From UBA6168 sp964508135 (GTDB lineage: Bacteria > Bacteroidota > Bacteroidia > Chitinophagales > Saprospiraceae), in NCBI GenBank assembly GCA_964508135.1, contig CAZDSU010000018.1, positions 1 to 64,000 on the forward strand: DNA of 64,000 nt. Reading direction: 5' to 3'. Positions 7,860 through 16,683 of the stretch are shown piece by piece. A program made the position numbers and the translations under genes. Numbering within the stretch: the first letter of the stretch is position 1; each line of letters opens with the position of its first letter. A model generated the notes under the pieces. It ran no database searches and was not told the DNA's origin. It worked only from the letters and a program-made list of their open reading frames with translations.

Positions 7860-9239
7860 ATGAACAGGAGACTTTTTAAATTACTTGCTGCTACACTACT
7901 ACTTGCCGTTGGGTTCTTTTCCTGCCAAAAGGACAAAGACCCAATCGAGCAAAAACTGACCAAGGACTTTTCCAACGAGGTGGCACTCGACTGGATGCAG
8001 TTCTACCCCGACATTGAGCGTTACACGCCAGGTTACCGTCCACCAGCTTCCGCAAGGTCAATGGCCTACATCGGTTTGTCAGCCTACGAGGCCGTCGTGC
8101 AGGGGATGCCGGAGTACAATTCATTTTTGGGCCACTACGCCGGGCTGACGCTTCCCACGGTCGAGCAGGATAAGGAATACCACTGGCCTACCTGCCTCCA
8201 TGCTGCCTATATCACTTCTTTTACCAACTTCTTCCCAATTGCGCCAGCCGACAAGCTGGACAAACTGTTCACATTGGAGCAGAAGTACAATAACAAGTTT
8301 TCCGCCGAAGTGCCGCTGGATATTTACAACCGCTCGAAAGCCTTCGGGGAGGCCGTTGCAACTGCCGTTTACGATTGGTCAAAAACGGATGCAGCGGGTC
8401 ACGAAGGTTATCTGCACAACTCCGACCCCAGCTACGTCCCACCTACAGGTGTAGGGCGTTGGCAGCCTACTTATCCCGATTATTCCCCCGCATTGTTGCC
8501 GCGCTGGGGACAGGTGAGAACTTTTGCCGCCGGGCCGGATGACGCAGTAGAACCACCGCTTGCTTACAGCGAAGACCCCAACTCCGAGCTGTACAACCAA
8601 GCGAGGGAAACAATGATCAAAATCAACAAAATCAAGGCTGGCAACCCGGACTACCCCGAAGATGAGTGGATTGCCGACTTCTGGAGCGACGACTGCCCGA
8701 CCAAGACTTTCACACCTGCTGCCCGTTGGCTGGCCGTTACCAGCCAGCTTGTCAAGGATGAAAATGTGACACTGGATTTTGCGGTGTACGCCTATGCCAA
8801 AGTGTCCATGGCTCTCTGCGACGCTGGCATCCGCTGCTGGGGCCTAAAATACACGTACAATTACATACGCCCTGTTGACTACATCCGCCAGGTGATGGGG
8901 CAGCCGGACTGGAACACCATCATGTGCCCCGCCGATGGCAACTTCTACACGCCGCCGTTCCCAACTTATCCTTCCGGGCACGCCACATTTGCCGCAGCTT
9001 CCGCTGAAGTTCTGACGGACCTTTTTGGGCACAGCCACCCCATGACCGACCGCTGCCACGAAGGCAGGACGGATTTCCTCAGCACCCCACGCAGCTTCAA
9101 CAGCTTTGATGAAATGGCCGACGAAAACGCCTATTCACGCATACCCATCGGCGTCCACTTCCGCATGGATGCAGAAGCAGGCGTTGACTTGGGCCACCAA
9201 GTGGGGAATAAAGTGAACAAGCTGCCGTGGAAGCAATAA
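7860..9239 (+). CDS. vanadium-dependent haloperoxidase/PAP2-family lipoprotein
   Basis: This 459-residue protein starts with a lipoprotein signal (LLAVGFFSCQKDKD). The three PAP2/vanadium haloperoxidase active-site blocks are intact: K-x6-RP in LKYTYNYIRP (near residues 330-338), PSGH in YPSGHATFAAAS (near 370) and S-R-x5-H-x3-D in SRIPIGVHFRMD (near 425-436). Family members are halide peroxidases or acid phosphatases; sequence alone does not decide which. It would act at the envelope surface or in the periplasm. It follows a coiled-coil lipoprotein gene, and its last codons lie within the right copy of a 71-bp direct repeat. Confidence 0.88.
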   Translation: MNRRLFKLLAATLLLAVGFFSCQKDKDPIEQKLTKDFSNEVALDWMQFYPDIERYTPGYRPPASARSMAYIGLSAYEAVVQGMPEYNSFLGHYAGLTLPTVEQDKEYHWPTCLHAAYITSFTNFFPIAPADKLDKLFTLEQKYNNKFSAEVPLDIYNRSKAFGEAVATAVYDWSKTDAAGHEGYLHNSDPSYVPPTGVGRWQPTYPDYSPALLPRWGQVRTFAAGPDDAVEPPLAYSEDPNSELYNQARETMIKINKIKAGNPDYPEDEWIADFWSDDCPTKTFTPAARWLAVTSQLVKDENVTLDFAVYAYAKVSMALCDAGIRCWGLKYTYNYIRPVDYIRQVMGQPDWNTIMCPADGNFYTPPFPTYPSGHATFAAASAEVLTDLFGHSHPMTDRCHEGRTDFLSTPRSFNSFDEMADENAYSRIPIGVHFRMDAEAGVDLGHQVGNKVNKLPWKQ

Positions 9240-9296
9240 ATGTTAACTCAAGGATTCATAGGTATTTTGCCAGGATTTGATGGCAAGCCGGGCGGG
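9225..9296 (+). repeat. 71-bp direct repeat, right copy
   Basis: Right partner of 7184-7254. It covers the final Pro-Trp-Lys-Gln-stop codons of the haloperoxidase gene and continues into its terminator. Confidence 0.75.
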
Positions 9297-9318
9297 CTAT
9301 GGTGATAGCTCGTCCGGC
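9287..9318 (+). terminator. terminator after the haloperoxidase gene
   Basis: GCCGGGCGGGCTAT and ATAGCTCGTCCGGC pair over about 14 bp with a 4-nt loop (two mismatches), followed by ATTTT. Position, 48 bp after the stop codon, fits an intrinsic terminator. Confidence 0.65.
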
Positions 9319-9371
9319 ATTTTAAAGAAACATCCAAACCTAAAAGCTGACCAATAAACCGATCACAACTT

Positions 9372-10088
9372 ATGACAAATACAACCCAATCCATTGAAAT
9401 GCCTTCTCAGGAACTGCTCAACGACCAGTTTACAAGCCTTGATTTAGTTGGCAGAATCAGGGCACTGTACGACTATTATGACAAAGAAGAAGTGTTGGTG
9501 ACCACTTCGTTCGGCAACAATTCCGCTGTGCTGCTGCGATTGGTCAGCGAGGTGCAGCCGCAGCAAAAGGTGCATTTCATCAACACCGGCTTTCATTTCC
9601 CGGAAACCTTAAAATACCGGGACCAACTTGTGCGGTTGCTGAACCTTAACCTGGCTGAGGTGTCGCCTTCGGCGCAAATGCACGAGTTGACCCATCAGCG
9701 CCGGTTTTGGGAGAAGTACCCCGACACCTGCTGCTACCTGAACAAAGTGGTGCCACTTGAACCGCTGAAGGAACGGCACAAAGTCTGGATGTCCGGTTTG
9801 ACTGGTTTTCAAACCGACCACCGCCAAAAACTGCAGATTTTCGAGCCACCATTATTTGGTGAAAAAATCAACCGGTTCAACCCCTTGGTTGACAGGACGG
9901 AAGCACAAATCAGGCAGTTCAGGCAGTCCCAAAATTTGCCCTCCCACCCATTGGAAGTGCAGGGGTACGGGTCGGTGGGATGTTGGCCCTGCACCGCCTG
10001 CGCCACTAGCCGGGATGGCCGCTGGAAAGACAAAGCAAAAACCGAGTGCGGGTTGCACACAAATCTTCATAATACCGAGTTTTCATAA
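9372..10088 (+). CDS. cysH: assimilatory adenylyl-sulfate (APS) reductase
   Basis: Reduces APS to sulfite in assimilatory sulfur metabolism. This 238-residue protein has the nucleotide-binding SFGNNSAVLLRLV stretch (usual SxGxxS replaced by SFGNNS) and the catalytic Cys in TECGLH (C226). Cysteine pairs C120-C121 and C204-x2-C207 are the [4Fe-4S] ligands that distinguish APS-type CysH from PAPS reductases. It is a separate unit: a terminator precedes it (9287) and a hairpin follows (10093). No other cys genes are adjacent here. Confidence 0.92.
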   Translation: MTNTTQSIEMPSQELLNDQFTSLDLVGRIRALYDYYDKEEVLVTTSFGNNSAVLLRLVSEVQPQQKVHFINTGFHFPETLKYRDQLVRLLNLNLAEVSPSAQMHELTHQRRFWEKYPDTCCYLNKVVPLEPLKERHKVWMSGLTGFQTDHRQKLQIFEPPLFGEKINRFNPLVDRTEAQIRQFRQSQNLPSHPLEVQGYGSVGCWPCTACATSRDGRWKDKAKTECGLHTNLHNTEFS

Positions 10089-10092
10089 ACGA

Positions 10093-10118
10093 AGAGGCGG
10101 CAAACTGTCGCCTCTTTT
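10093..10118 (+). terminator. terminator-like hairpin after cysH
   Basis: AGAGGCGGC and GTCGCCTCT pair around a 5-nt loop and are followed by TTTT. It starts 5 bp after the cysH stop and ends about 25 bp before the next gene, so it could reduce read-through rather than stop it completely. Confidence 0.7.
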
Positions 10119-10141
10119 CTGTTACCATTAAAAACAAACTC

Positions 10142-11959
10142 ATGCGCAACGCATTATTGCACAAATTCCATATCCCGGTCATGGGGATTGGATTTACCAT
10201 TGACACGCCGATTAAAGTCGCCCGGTTCGGCATTTCTTCCGTCATCTCCATTGTTGAGGATGAATTGATTGAGCAGATGCGGAAATTCCATTGCCACCAA
10301 TCGGGCGAGGAATATGTTCCCATAAAAACGGGCGAAGAGGATTGGCGGGCGAGGCGCATTACCGCTTACCTGAACCTTGTCCACCGCATCGTGCAGCGGC
10401 AAACCGAGCAATTGCGGCAGCTTCCCTTTGAGTCGGGCACGGAAATCGTGAAATATTTTGAGCTGTTGCCCGATGACGCTTCCGCAAAAAGGATTTTCAC
10501 GGCGATGATGGAAATGGAGGACGGAAGCGCCAAAAATTCGCTGCAAAAACAATTGCGCAAGTTAATTATGGCAGGCTCCATTGATGTAAATATCATGTCG
10601 AAATTGGACAGGGTAAATTATGCGAAAAACGGGGAGCCGCTGCCGACAGAATATTCCGATGGCCATGCGGCGCTCAGGGGTTTTGCCAATAGCGACTTAA
10701 ATGCTTCGGTCATATTTTCCGCAGGTTTTAACCCCCGTTTATATGCTTATATCGAAACCTTCCCCGACTTTTTACCGGACATAAATGGTGTACTTAAAAA
10801 GAAAATAATCCTCAAAGTCAGCGACTACCGCTCTGCCATCACGCAGGGAAAACTCTTGGCCAAAAAAGGGCTTTGGGTGTCGGAATTCAGGATTGAATCG
10901 GGGCTGAATTGCGGGGGCCACGCTTTCGCCACCGATGGCTTGCTGCTCGGCCCTATTCTCGAAGAATTTAAAAACAACCGCTCGGCGCTCGTCACGGAAT
11001 TAATGGAAATATGCAACCACGCATTGGCAGCAAAGGGAATAAAAACCTTCACCACCCCGCCCGAAATCCGGGTCACCGTGCAGGGCGGTATCGGCACGGC
11101 CAATGAAAACAACTTCCTATTGGACTACTACCAAACGGACAGCACCGGCTGGGGAAGCCCGTTTTTATTGGTTCCCGAGGCCACTGAGGTGGATGAGGAA
11201 ACCTTGCAACAGTTGGCCACCGCCAAAAAGGAGGATTATTATTTGAGCAGTGCCTCCCCCCTCGGCATCCCGTTCAATAATTTCAGGAAAAGCAGCTCGG
11301 AAGTGCAGCGCAAGGCCCGCATCGCAAAAGGAAGGCCCGGCAGCCCGTGCTACAAAAAATTCCTTTCGTCCAATACCGAGTTCACGGAAGCTCCTATTTG
11401 CACCGCCTCCCGGCAATACCAGGAATTGAAAATAAAGCAATTGAAAGAAAAAAACCTCCCAGCTGATTTATATGAAAAGGAGTACGACAACATCGTGGCG
11501 AAGGAGTGCCTCTGCGAAGGGCTTGGCGCTGCGGCGCTCCTAAAAGCAGGACTTCCGCCTTCGCACAAACTCACTGCCGTGGCTATATGTCCCGGGCCTA
11601 ACCTCGCCTATTTCTCCGGCATATTTTCCCTGAAGCAAATGGTTGACCATATATATGGGCGAATTAATGTCCTTAATTCCGTGCGCCGCCCAAATATGTT
11701 CGTGAACGAACTTGTCCTATATCTGGATTATCTAAAAAACGAGTCCGGTAAATATATGGATACAGCCACGGCGCAGCAAACCCGGTATTTACGGACGTTT
11801 CAAACCAATTTAATGGCAGGCATTGAATATTACAGGAATTTGGCCACGGGCATTAAACAGGGAGCTGGGTCTTTTTTGAAAGACATGAAAGAAGACTTGA
11901 AGGTGATGGAAGGGGTGCTTTTGAATATTCCGATGCCATTAGTTGCGGAGGTCAAATAG
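10142..11959 (+). CDS. large conserved-looking protein of unknown function
   Basis: A 605-residue soluble protein with no signal peptide or membrane segment. It opens with FHIPVMGIGFTIDTPIKVARFGISSVISIVED, which resembles the start of FMN-binding TIM-barrel enzymes of the nitronate monooxygenase/glutamate synthase type, but I cannot carry that similarity through the protein. Cys-containing blocks in the second half (CGGHAFATDG, GRPGSPCYKKFL, EAPICTASRQYQ, AKECLCEGLGAAAL, AICPGPNLAYF) could bind an Fe-S cluster or zinc. It follows cysH and precedes a QueD-like gene by 34 bp. Function unknown; a redox enzyme is a guess from the motifs. Confidence 0.8.
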   Translation: MRNALLHKFHIPVMGIGFTIDTPIKVARFGISSVISIVEDELIEQMRKFHCHQSGEEYVPIKTGEEDWRARRITAYLNLVHRIVQRQTEQLRQLPFESGTEIVKYFELLPDDASAKRIFTAMMEMEDGSAKNSLQKQLRKLIMAGSIDVNIMSKLDRVNYAKNGEPLPTEYSDGHAALRGFANSDLNASVIFSAGFNPRLYAYIETFPDFLPDINGVLKKKIILKVSDYRSAITQGKLLAKKGLWVSEFRIESGLNCGGHAFATDGLLLGPILEEFKNNRSALVTELMEICNHALAAKGIKTFTTPPEIRVTVQGGIGTANENNFLLDYYQTDSTGWGSPFLLVPEATEVDEETLQQLATAKKEDYYLSSASPLGIPFNNFRKSSSEVQRKARIAKGRPGSPCYKKFLSSNTEFTEAPICTASRQYQELKIKQLKEKNLPADLYEKEYDNIVAKECLCEGLGAAALLKAGLPPSHKLTAVAICPGPNLAYFSGIFSLKQMVDHIYGRINVLNSVRRPNMFVNELVLYLDYLKNESGKYMDTATAQQTRYLRTFQTNLMAGIEYYRNLATGIKQGAGSFLKDMKEDLKVMEGVLLNIPMPLVAEVK

Positions 11960-11993
11960 ACCGTTGCGGTGATTTAATAAAAAAATAAAGCAA

Positions 11994-12452
11994 ATGAAAC
12001 CGCACCGAATATTACGTATCACGAAGTCTTTTACCTTTGAAATGGCACATGCCCTCGCTGGCTACGATGGCGACTGCCGCAACATACACGGGCATTCCTA
12101 CAAACTGCACGTCACGCTGCGAGGTTTGCCCCTAGAGGAATTGGGCAATCCCAAAGATGGCATGGTCATGGACTTCTCCTTCTTAAAAAGGCTCGTCAAA
12201 GCGAAGGTACTGGACACCTACGACCATGCCTTGGTGCTGAACGCAACAGTTTCCCCGCAGGTCGTTGCGGAGCTATCGAAACACTACCAGAAGGTAGTAC
12301 CGTTGCCATTTCAGCCTACTTGCGAGAACCTCCTGCTGGACATCGTGGAGAAAATACAAGGCAGCCTGCCCCCGGCTGTCGAGTTGTTTGAAGTAAAATT
12401 GTTTGAAACTGCCACTTCGTCCGCAACCTGGAGCGCCGAAGATGGCAGGTGA
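11994..12452 (+). CDS. 6-pyruvoyltetrahydropterin synthase/QueD family protein
   Basis: This 152-residue member of the 6-carboxytetrahydropterin synthase/PTPS family acts in queuosine or pterin synthesis. The zinc ligands are visible as His19 and His32/His34 (EMAHALAGYDGDCRNIHGHS), with Cys28 as the catalytic cysteine of QueD-type enzymes. DHALVLN and PTCENLL follow at the expected places. It lies 34 bp after the 605-residue unknown and converges with hcrB (15 bp between stop codons). QueD is likelier than PTPS in a bacterium, but queC and queE are not in the window. Confidence 0.85.
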   Translation: MKPHRILRITKSFTFEMAHALAGYDGDCRNIHGHSYKLHVTLRGLPLEELGNPKDGMVMDFSFLKRLVKAKVLDTYDHALVLNATVSPQVVAELSKHYQKVVPLPFQPTCENLLLDIVEKIQGSLPPAVELFEVKLFETATSSATWSAEDGR

Positions 12453-12467
12453 CGCCCACAAAATCCA

Positions 12468-13424
12468 TCAAAGTTTTCCGGCCCCCACCGCCGTCAACCC
12501 CTGCCGCAAATACACCTCCACCATCTTTTTCCGGTAAGCCCTGGGGTAAAACAGGTTCTCCACCATGCGGCATTTTTTCCCCACGGATTTTACGAAGGCA
12601 TCGGAAACTTCGCTCGTCTCGAATACCACGGGGCCCATGTCCACGCCGCTCAGGGCGACTTTCAACCTGCCGCTTTCAGGCTCAAAACTCAACGCCAGCG
12701 TGAGGTTGGTGAAATCCAGGCTCTTGCGGGGCCGCAGTTTTTGGAACCAGGTGCGCTTGCCCCCTTGGGGCACCTCGTTTTTCATGGGAACCTCCACCTG
12801 CGTAATCAATGCGCCTTTCGGCAGGTGGTGCGGGTTCAGCCCGTTGCCCGTGTACAAGGCTTCCAAAGGCATCGAATGAGCGCCTTCCGCCGCCTCGAAA
12901 TGCACCGTTGCATCGAGGCAAATCAGCGCGGGCACGAGGTCGGAAACGAACACCGAGTAGCAGGCTTTCTTGCCGCCGGTGGCGATGCACACGTCGCCGC
13001 CGCACTTGAGGCACAGCCCGATGGCTTCCCGCCAAAATTCGGACTGGTTGAAAAACGAGCAGCGGTTTTCAACCAGCAAATTGCCGCCGACGGTGGCGCT
13101 TTTGCGAATGACTGGCGAGGCGATGGACAGCGCCGCTTCCGCCAGCAGCAGGAATTTTTGAAGCACCAATTCCGAACCTGCCAGCCCGTGCAGCGTGACG
13201 CCAGCGCCGATGAACAGGCTGCCGTTTTTCATTTCGATTTCATCAAAACCAGGCAAGGCGGAAAGGTCAATCAGGCAGGCGGCGCTGTTGTTTTCCTGCT
13301 GGCGGTGTACCATCAGGTCGGTGCCACCGGCGAGGTAGGCAAAGCTGTCGCCGTTGGCTTGAGCGGCTGCCAGCGCATCTTGCACGGAGACAGGGATGTG
13401 GTAGGTTGCTGACGAGTCTTTCAT
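12468..13424 (-). CDS. hcrB: 4-hydroxybenzoyl-CoA reductase, beta (FAD) subunit
   Basis: FAD-binding subunit of a xanthine-oxidase-family enzyme, 318 residues. The FAD motifs are LAGGTDLMVH (near residue 32) and SATVGGNLL (109-117). The telling feature is an inserted loop with C122, C138, C146 and C155. In 4-hydroxybenzoyl-CoA reductase the beta subunit carries an extra [4Fe-4S] cluster, with four cysteines at this spacing as I recall it for the Thauera enzyme. Ordinary CoxM-type subunits lack it. The enzyme removes the para-hydroxyl of 4-hydroxybenzoyl-CoA to give benzoyl-CoA, using reduced ferredoxin. It follows the fused Fe-S/Mo subunit gene. Confidence 0.88.
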   Translation of the reverse strand: MKDSSATYHIPVSVQDALAAAQANGDSFAYLAGGTDLMVHRQQENNSAACLIDLSALPGFDEIEMKNGSLFIGAGVTLHGLAGSELVLQKFLLLAEAALSIASPVIRKSATVGGNLLVENRCSFFNQSEFWREAIGLCLKCGGDVCIATGGKKACYSVFVSDLVPALICLDATVHFEAAEGAHSMPLEALYTGNGLNPHHLPKGALITQVEVPMKNEVPQGGKRTWFQKLRPRKSLDFTNLTLALSFEPESGRLKVALSGVDMGPVVFETSEVSDAFVKSVGKKCRMVENLFYPRAYRKKMVEVYLRQGLTAVGAGKL

Positions 13425-13426
13425 GC

Positions 13427-16400
13427 TTAAATATTTTCTGAAACGTCGGCGAGGTTTTGAACCTCGCCGACGTTGTTGGCTTCAATTTCCAATTTCCCAA
13501 TTTCCAATTTCTGCATCGCCTCCAGCACCTTGTCCGCCGTCATCGGCAAACTGTTGATGCGCACCCCANNNNNNNNNNNNNNNNNNNNNNNNNNNNNNNN
13601 NNNNNNNNNNNNNNNNNNNNNNNNNNNNNNNNNNNNNNNNNNNNNNNNNNNNNNNNNNNNNNNNNNNNCATCGCCTCCAGCACCTTGTCCGCCGTCATCG
13701 GCAAACTGTTGATGCGCACCCCAACAGCGTCAAAAACGGCGTTGGCGATGGCGGGGATGGACGGGTGCAGCGCGCCCTCGCCGCACTCCTTCGCCCCAAA
13801 CGGCCCCTCCGGGTCTTCCGATTCGATGATGTTGGTGTGGATGGGCGGCGTGTCCAGCGAGGTCGGGATTTTGTAGTCGAGCAGGTTGGGGTTGAGCAGC
13901 AAGCCCTCGTAATAATTCATCGCCTCCGACAGCGCCTGCCCCATGCCCATGTGCCACGAGCCTTCGAGTTGCCCCTCCACCGCCAGCGGGTTCAGCGCCT
14001 TGCCGAGGTCGTGCGCCCCCCAGAAGTTCAGCACCTCGAACTGCCCGGTTTCCACGTCCACCTTCACCTCCGCAATGCAAGCGCCGAAGCTGTACGAAGG
14101 GCTGAGACCTGCGCCCGCTCCTTTGAAATCGCCGCCCAATTTCGGCGAGTTGTACCAGCCGCTTGTGCTGACGGCGCCCCGGTGGTCGGTGGTGATGACG
14201 GCGGCTTCGTCCCAAGTGATTTCAGCGCCAGTTTCCAAGTTTTTTACTTTTCCATTTTGCAAAACAAGTTGGTCGGGCGCTGCGCCGGTCTTTTTTGAAA
14301 CGGATGAAATCACCTCCGCCCGCATGTTTTCGGCAGCCATTTTAGCGGCATTGCCCGCCATGAAAGTCACCCGGCTGGAGTAGCTGCCCAGGTCAACGGG
14401 CGTGAACAGCGTGTCGGCGGCGTGGACGAAAGTTTTGTCCACCGGAATGCCGAGGATTTCGGCTACGACCATGGCGAGCATGGTGTCGCTGCCCTGCCCG
14501 ATGTCGCTCGCCCCGGAATAGACGACCACCCTACCGTCGAAGTCCAGTTTCAAATGCACGACCGACTGTGGGTGCTCGTTCCAGTGGATGGGCAGGGCGC
14601 TGCCGCTGATATAAAACCCGCAAGCGACGCCGATGCCGTGACCGAAGGGCAGCTTGCCGTGTTTGTCCTTCCAGCCCGATTGGTTCATCACCGCCAGCAA
14701 GGCTTCCCGTGCGCCGTTGCTGGTGATTCGGAACTGCCCCAGCGTCAAAGTGTCTCCCGGTAAAAAATTGTTCAGACGCAACTCGCAGGGGTCGAGGTTT
14801 GCCCGGTGCGCCAGTTCGTCAATCAAAACTTCCGTTGCAAAACGGGGGTTCACAGCGCCGTGCCCCCGCATCGCCCCGCTTGGCGGCTTGTTGGTGTACA
14901 CGCGGGTGGTCTTGAACCCGAAACTTTTCAAATCGTAGGGCGCTTGCAGCAGCACGCCATTGTAATAGGTGGTGACCACCCCGAAGCTGCCGAATGCCCC
15001 GCCGTCAATCACGGTGTCCGCATCGAGCGTCCGCAGTTTGCCGTCGCCGCCCAAGCCGATTTTCATGGTCAAATGCGTGGGGTGGCGACCGTTGTTGGTG
15101 AGGAAAACTTCCTCCCGGGAGAATCGGATGCGGACGGGCTGCCCGGCTTTGTGTGCAATATGTGCGACAACCAGTTCATGCGAAAACGGGTCGCTCTTCC
15201 CGCCGAACCCGCCGCCGACGGCAGGTTTTATCACCCTGACCTTGCTGAGTGGCACACCGAGCACCCGGCTTAGGGTCTTGTGCAGGTAGTGCGGTACCTG
15301 CGTGGCGGTGACGATGGTCAATTCGCCATTTTTGCTCCACCAAGCGGTGCAGGCGTGCGGCTCGACGAAGCCGTGGTTGATGCCGGGAAAATCGAAGCTC
15401 ATTTCGCAAACGTGTGCCGAATCGTCAAAATCTTCCTGCTGTTTGCCGAAGCGCATCTCCACTTGCTTGTGAATGTTGCGCCCGTGCTTCTTCGAGTGCG
15501 GGTGGATGAGCGCCTCCTCTTCGCATGGCTCCAATGAACTTTGCCAACTAAAAAACGTGGGAAGTTCCCGGTAGGTCACTTTGATTTTTTTGAGGGCTTC
15601 CACAGCGATTGCTTCCGTGTCGGCGGCGACGGCGGCGACGATTTCGCCGATGTAGTGCACCTTGTCCACCGCCATTGCCGTCTGGTCGTAGGAGGTGGGA
15701 AGCACGCCAAACTTGCCGGTCAGTTCCTTGCCGGTCGCCACTGCCCGCACGCCTTCCATTTTTTCCGCTTCGGAAACGTCAATATTTTCAATGATGGCGT
15801 GGGCGTAGGTGGAGCGCAGCAGCTTGCAGGCGAGGGCGCTTTTTTTGTCGAAATCGTCGGCGTACTCCGCCCTGCCAGTCACTTTTTCCTTCGAGTCAAT
15901 CAGTGGCTGGCGGCTGCCGATGACGCCGTGGCAAGACCTGTCAGCACTCGAAGTGCTGCCAGGTCTGGAAAGCAACTGTCCCGCCGCCGCAGCCACCGCT
16001 TCGATGATTTTTTTGTAGCCCGTGCAGCGGCACAGGTTGCCGGACAGCGCCTCCCGAATATCCTGCACACTGCAAGCCGGGTTCTCCGTCAGGTACGACC
16101 AGGCGGTGAGAATCATGCCGGGGGTGCAGAAGCCGCATTGCAGCGCCCCTTTTTCGATGAATTGCTCCTGCAAAACGTGGAGGTTGCCGCTCTCCGCCAA
16201 GCCCTCGATGGTAAGCACACTGGCGCCGTTGCAGCGCAGCGCCGGGGTCAGGCAGCTCACTACGGGCTTGCCGTTGACGATGACGGTGCAAGCACCGCAG
16301 CTTCCCTGCTCGCAGCCGATTTTGGTGCCGGTCAATCGAATGCGCTCGCGCAGCACGTGGGCAAGCGTTTCGTGCGGCTCGACGAGCAGTTCGTGGCGCT

Positions 16401-16431
16401 TTTTGTTGACGGTGAAATGTAGTGGTATCAT
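13427..16431 (-). CDS. hcrCA: 4-hydroxybenzoyl-CoA reductase, fused gamma (2x[2Fe-2S]) and alpha (Mo) subunits
   Basis: Fused small and large subunits of a molybdenum hydroxylase-type reductase. Residues 1-150 bind two [2Fe-2S] clusters: C40, C45, C48, C60 (plant type) and C99, C102, C134, C136. From about 175 on is the molybdopterin subunit, with GGGFGGK (near 405), AMRGHG (near 518) and the C-terminal AKECGEGALHPSIPA, whose Glu is the usual active-site base. Known Hcr enzymes use separate hcrA and hcrC genes, so the fusion is unusual. Residues 156-166 at the joint come from a 33-bp hairpin repeat. A 100-N gap lies near the 3' end. Collapsing its 55-bp duplicated edges extends the frame from the Met before the gap through 28 more codons to a TAA at 13427-13429, partly repeat-encoded. 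Confidence 0.88.
13442..13474. repeat. perfect hairpin inside the 3' end of hcrCA
   Basis: A 33-bp perfect palindrome (arm AACGTCGGCGAGGTT, 3-nt loop). In the collapsed reading frame it encodes the penultimate residues of HcrCA. Next to it, at about 13482-13512, are tandem TTCCAATT/TTCCCAATT units related to the repeat inside the gene at 41148. Confidence 0.7.
13569..13668. other. assembly gap (100 N) with duplicated 55-bp edges
   Basis: Exactly 100 N. The 55 bp before the gap (13514-13568) equal the 55 bp after it (13669-13723). Two contig ends that overlap appear to have been joined by a default-sized gap. Removing the N run and one copy restores an open frame for hcrCA. Confidence 0.92.
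15934..15966. repeat. hairpin repeat at the HcrC-HcrA fusion joint
   Basis: A 33-bp inverted repeat (outer arms AGACCTG and AGGTCT, inner arms GCACT and AGTGC) lies in frame and encodes the linker between the Fe-S and Mo domains. A decayed copy sharing the first 20 or so bases is at 23571-23602, after bcrA. Confidence 0.75.
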
Positions 16432-16452
16432 GTTTTCTTTTTTACCTCGCCC

Positions 16453-16683
16453 TCACTTGCCCTTGCTCAGAACGATGCTGTTGACCGGGCAGTTTTGGGC
16501 GGCTTTGCGGTTGGCGTCGTACTCATCTTCCCTGACCTGGCAGAAGAAAACTTTGCCCTTCAATTTGCTGCCAAGCAGTACTGCCTTGCCATCTTTCCCC
16601 GACATCCTCCACCGTTCCCCGGCATGTTCCGCACAGGCCCTGCAGCCGATGCATTTATCCCTGTAAAACGCAATCCCAATCAT
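16453..16683 (-). CDS. single [4Fe-4S] ferredoxin-like protein
   Basis: This 76-residue protein has one ferredoxin half: C-x2-C-x2-C in DKCIGCRACAEHA and the partner Cys in AAQNCPVNSI. A further Cys lies in VFFCQV. Benzoyl-CoA and 4-hydroxybenzoyl-CoA reductases are fed by low-potential ferredoxin, so this may be the electron carrier of the hcr enzyme. The Thauera donor has two clusters; this one has sites for only one. Its ATG overlaps the U32 stop codon by 4 bp, and hcrCA starts 21 bp further on. Confidence 0.85.
   Translation of the reverse strand: MIGIAFYRDKCIGCRACAEHAGERWRMSGKDGKAVLLGSKLKGKVFFCQVREDEYDANRKAAQNCPVNSIVLSKGK

Noticed and set aside
13457..13876. Plus-strand frames running through the N gap
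   Set aside because: They depend on N codons and lie opposite hcrCA. No protein evidence.
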